Assembly (NCBI GenBank): GCA_023424355.1
Contig: JAFAEA010000165.1
Coordinates: 1 to 5,925 of the forward strand
Length of the DNA stretch: 5,925 bases
Direction of reading: 5' to 3'
DNA from: Chloroflexota bacterium
GTDB taxonomy: Bacteria; Chloroflexota; Chloroflexia; Thermomicrobiales; UBA6265
Of this stretch, positions 5,894 to 5,925 are shown piece after piece. A program made the position numbers and the translations under genes. The first letter of the stretch is position 1; each line of letters opens with the position of its first letter. The notes under the pieces are model-generated. The model saw only the letters and a list, made by a program, of their open reading frames with translations, had not been told where the DNA came from and did no database searches.

Positions 5894-5925
5894 ATGAGCA
5901 CAAAGAAGTCTCACATTGGCGTTAT
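5894..5925 (+). CDS. Start of probable 6-phosphogluconate dehydrogenase (3' partial)
   Basis: Ten complete codons are visible: MSTKKSHIGV. GGGGAG (5883-5888) sits five bases before the ATG, so a gene clearly starts here. The short basic start leading into IGV resembles the opening of the Rossmann fold of 6-phosphogluconate dehydrogenase (typically IGVIGLxxMG), and gnd or zwf commonly sits beside tkt and tal. If correct, it would oxidatively decarboxylate 6-phosphogluconate to ribulose-5-phosphate with NADP+ or NAD+. The glycine-rich GxGxxG part lies beyond the window, so any other Rossmann-fold dehydrogenase is possible. The gene start is near certain; the identity is a guess from ten residues and context. 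Confidence 0.5.
   Translation, partial: MSTKKSHIGV

Overview
This is a stretch of an ordinary bacterial chromosome, moderately GC-rich by eye, with strong Shine-Dalgarno sites. The lineage cannot be fixed from the window alone. The mix of a long-type transaldolase (the actinobacterial/cyanobacterial/Chloroflexota kind), a probable tkt-tal-gnd order, a small cysteine-free MerR regulator and a surface protein with a PTE-repeat linker fits Chloroflexota (Thermomicrobia-like) best. Actinobacteria are the main alternative. This is inference, not proof.

Layout. (1) Positions 1-1262 (+) hold the 3' part of a secreted or surface-type protein. Two copies of one domain flank an acidic, lysine-free linker of about 200 residues that ends in nine PTEx repeats. 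(2) Positions 1285-1328 hold a very strong hairpin whose U-tract lies on the minus strand. It terminates the leftward operon and separates it from the convergent surface-protein gene. (3) Positions 1350-2155 (-) are a two-gene operon: a MerR-family regulator followed, with an ATGA stop/start overlap, by a 118-residue protein of unknown function. (4) Positions 2156-2230 are a divergent intergenic region with a -10-like box for the MerR operon. (5) Positions 2231-2428 (+) are a small two-helix membrane protein. (6) Positions 2429-2581 are the promoter and leader region of the sugar-phosphate genes. (7) Positions 2582-4705 (+) are transketolase, 4730-5824 (+) transaldolase, and from 5894 (+) there is a gene start that looks like 6-phosphogluconate dehydrogenase, cut by the window edge.

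Transketolase and transaldolase together form the non-oxidative branch of the pentose phosphate pathway, linking pentose phosphates to fructose-6-phosphate and glyceraldehyde-3-phosphate. If the third gene is gnd, the operon joins the oxidative branch to the same transcript. A hairpin in the 69-bp tal-gnd gap could reduce expression of the third gene.

I found no mobile element, CRISPR array, RNA gene or clear new defence or biosynthetic system. The least understood parts are the MerR/unknown-protein pair, its divergent small membrane protein, and the duplicated-domain surface protein.
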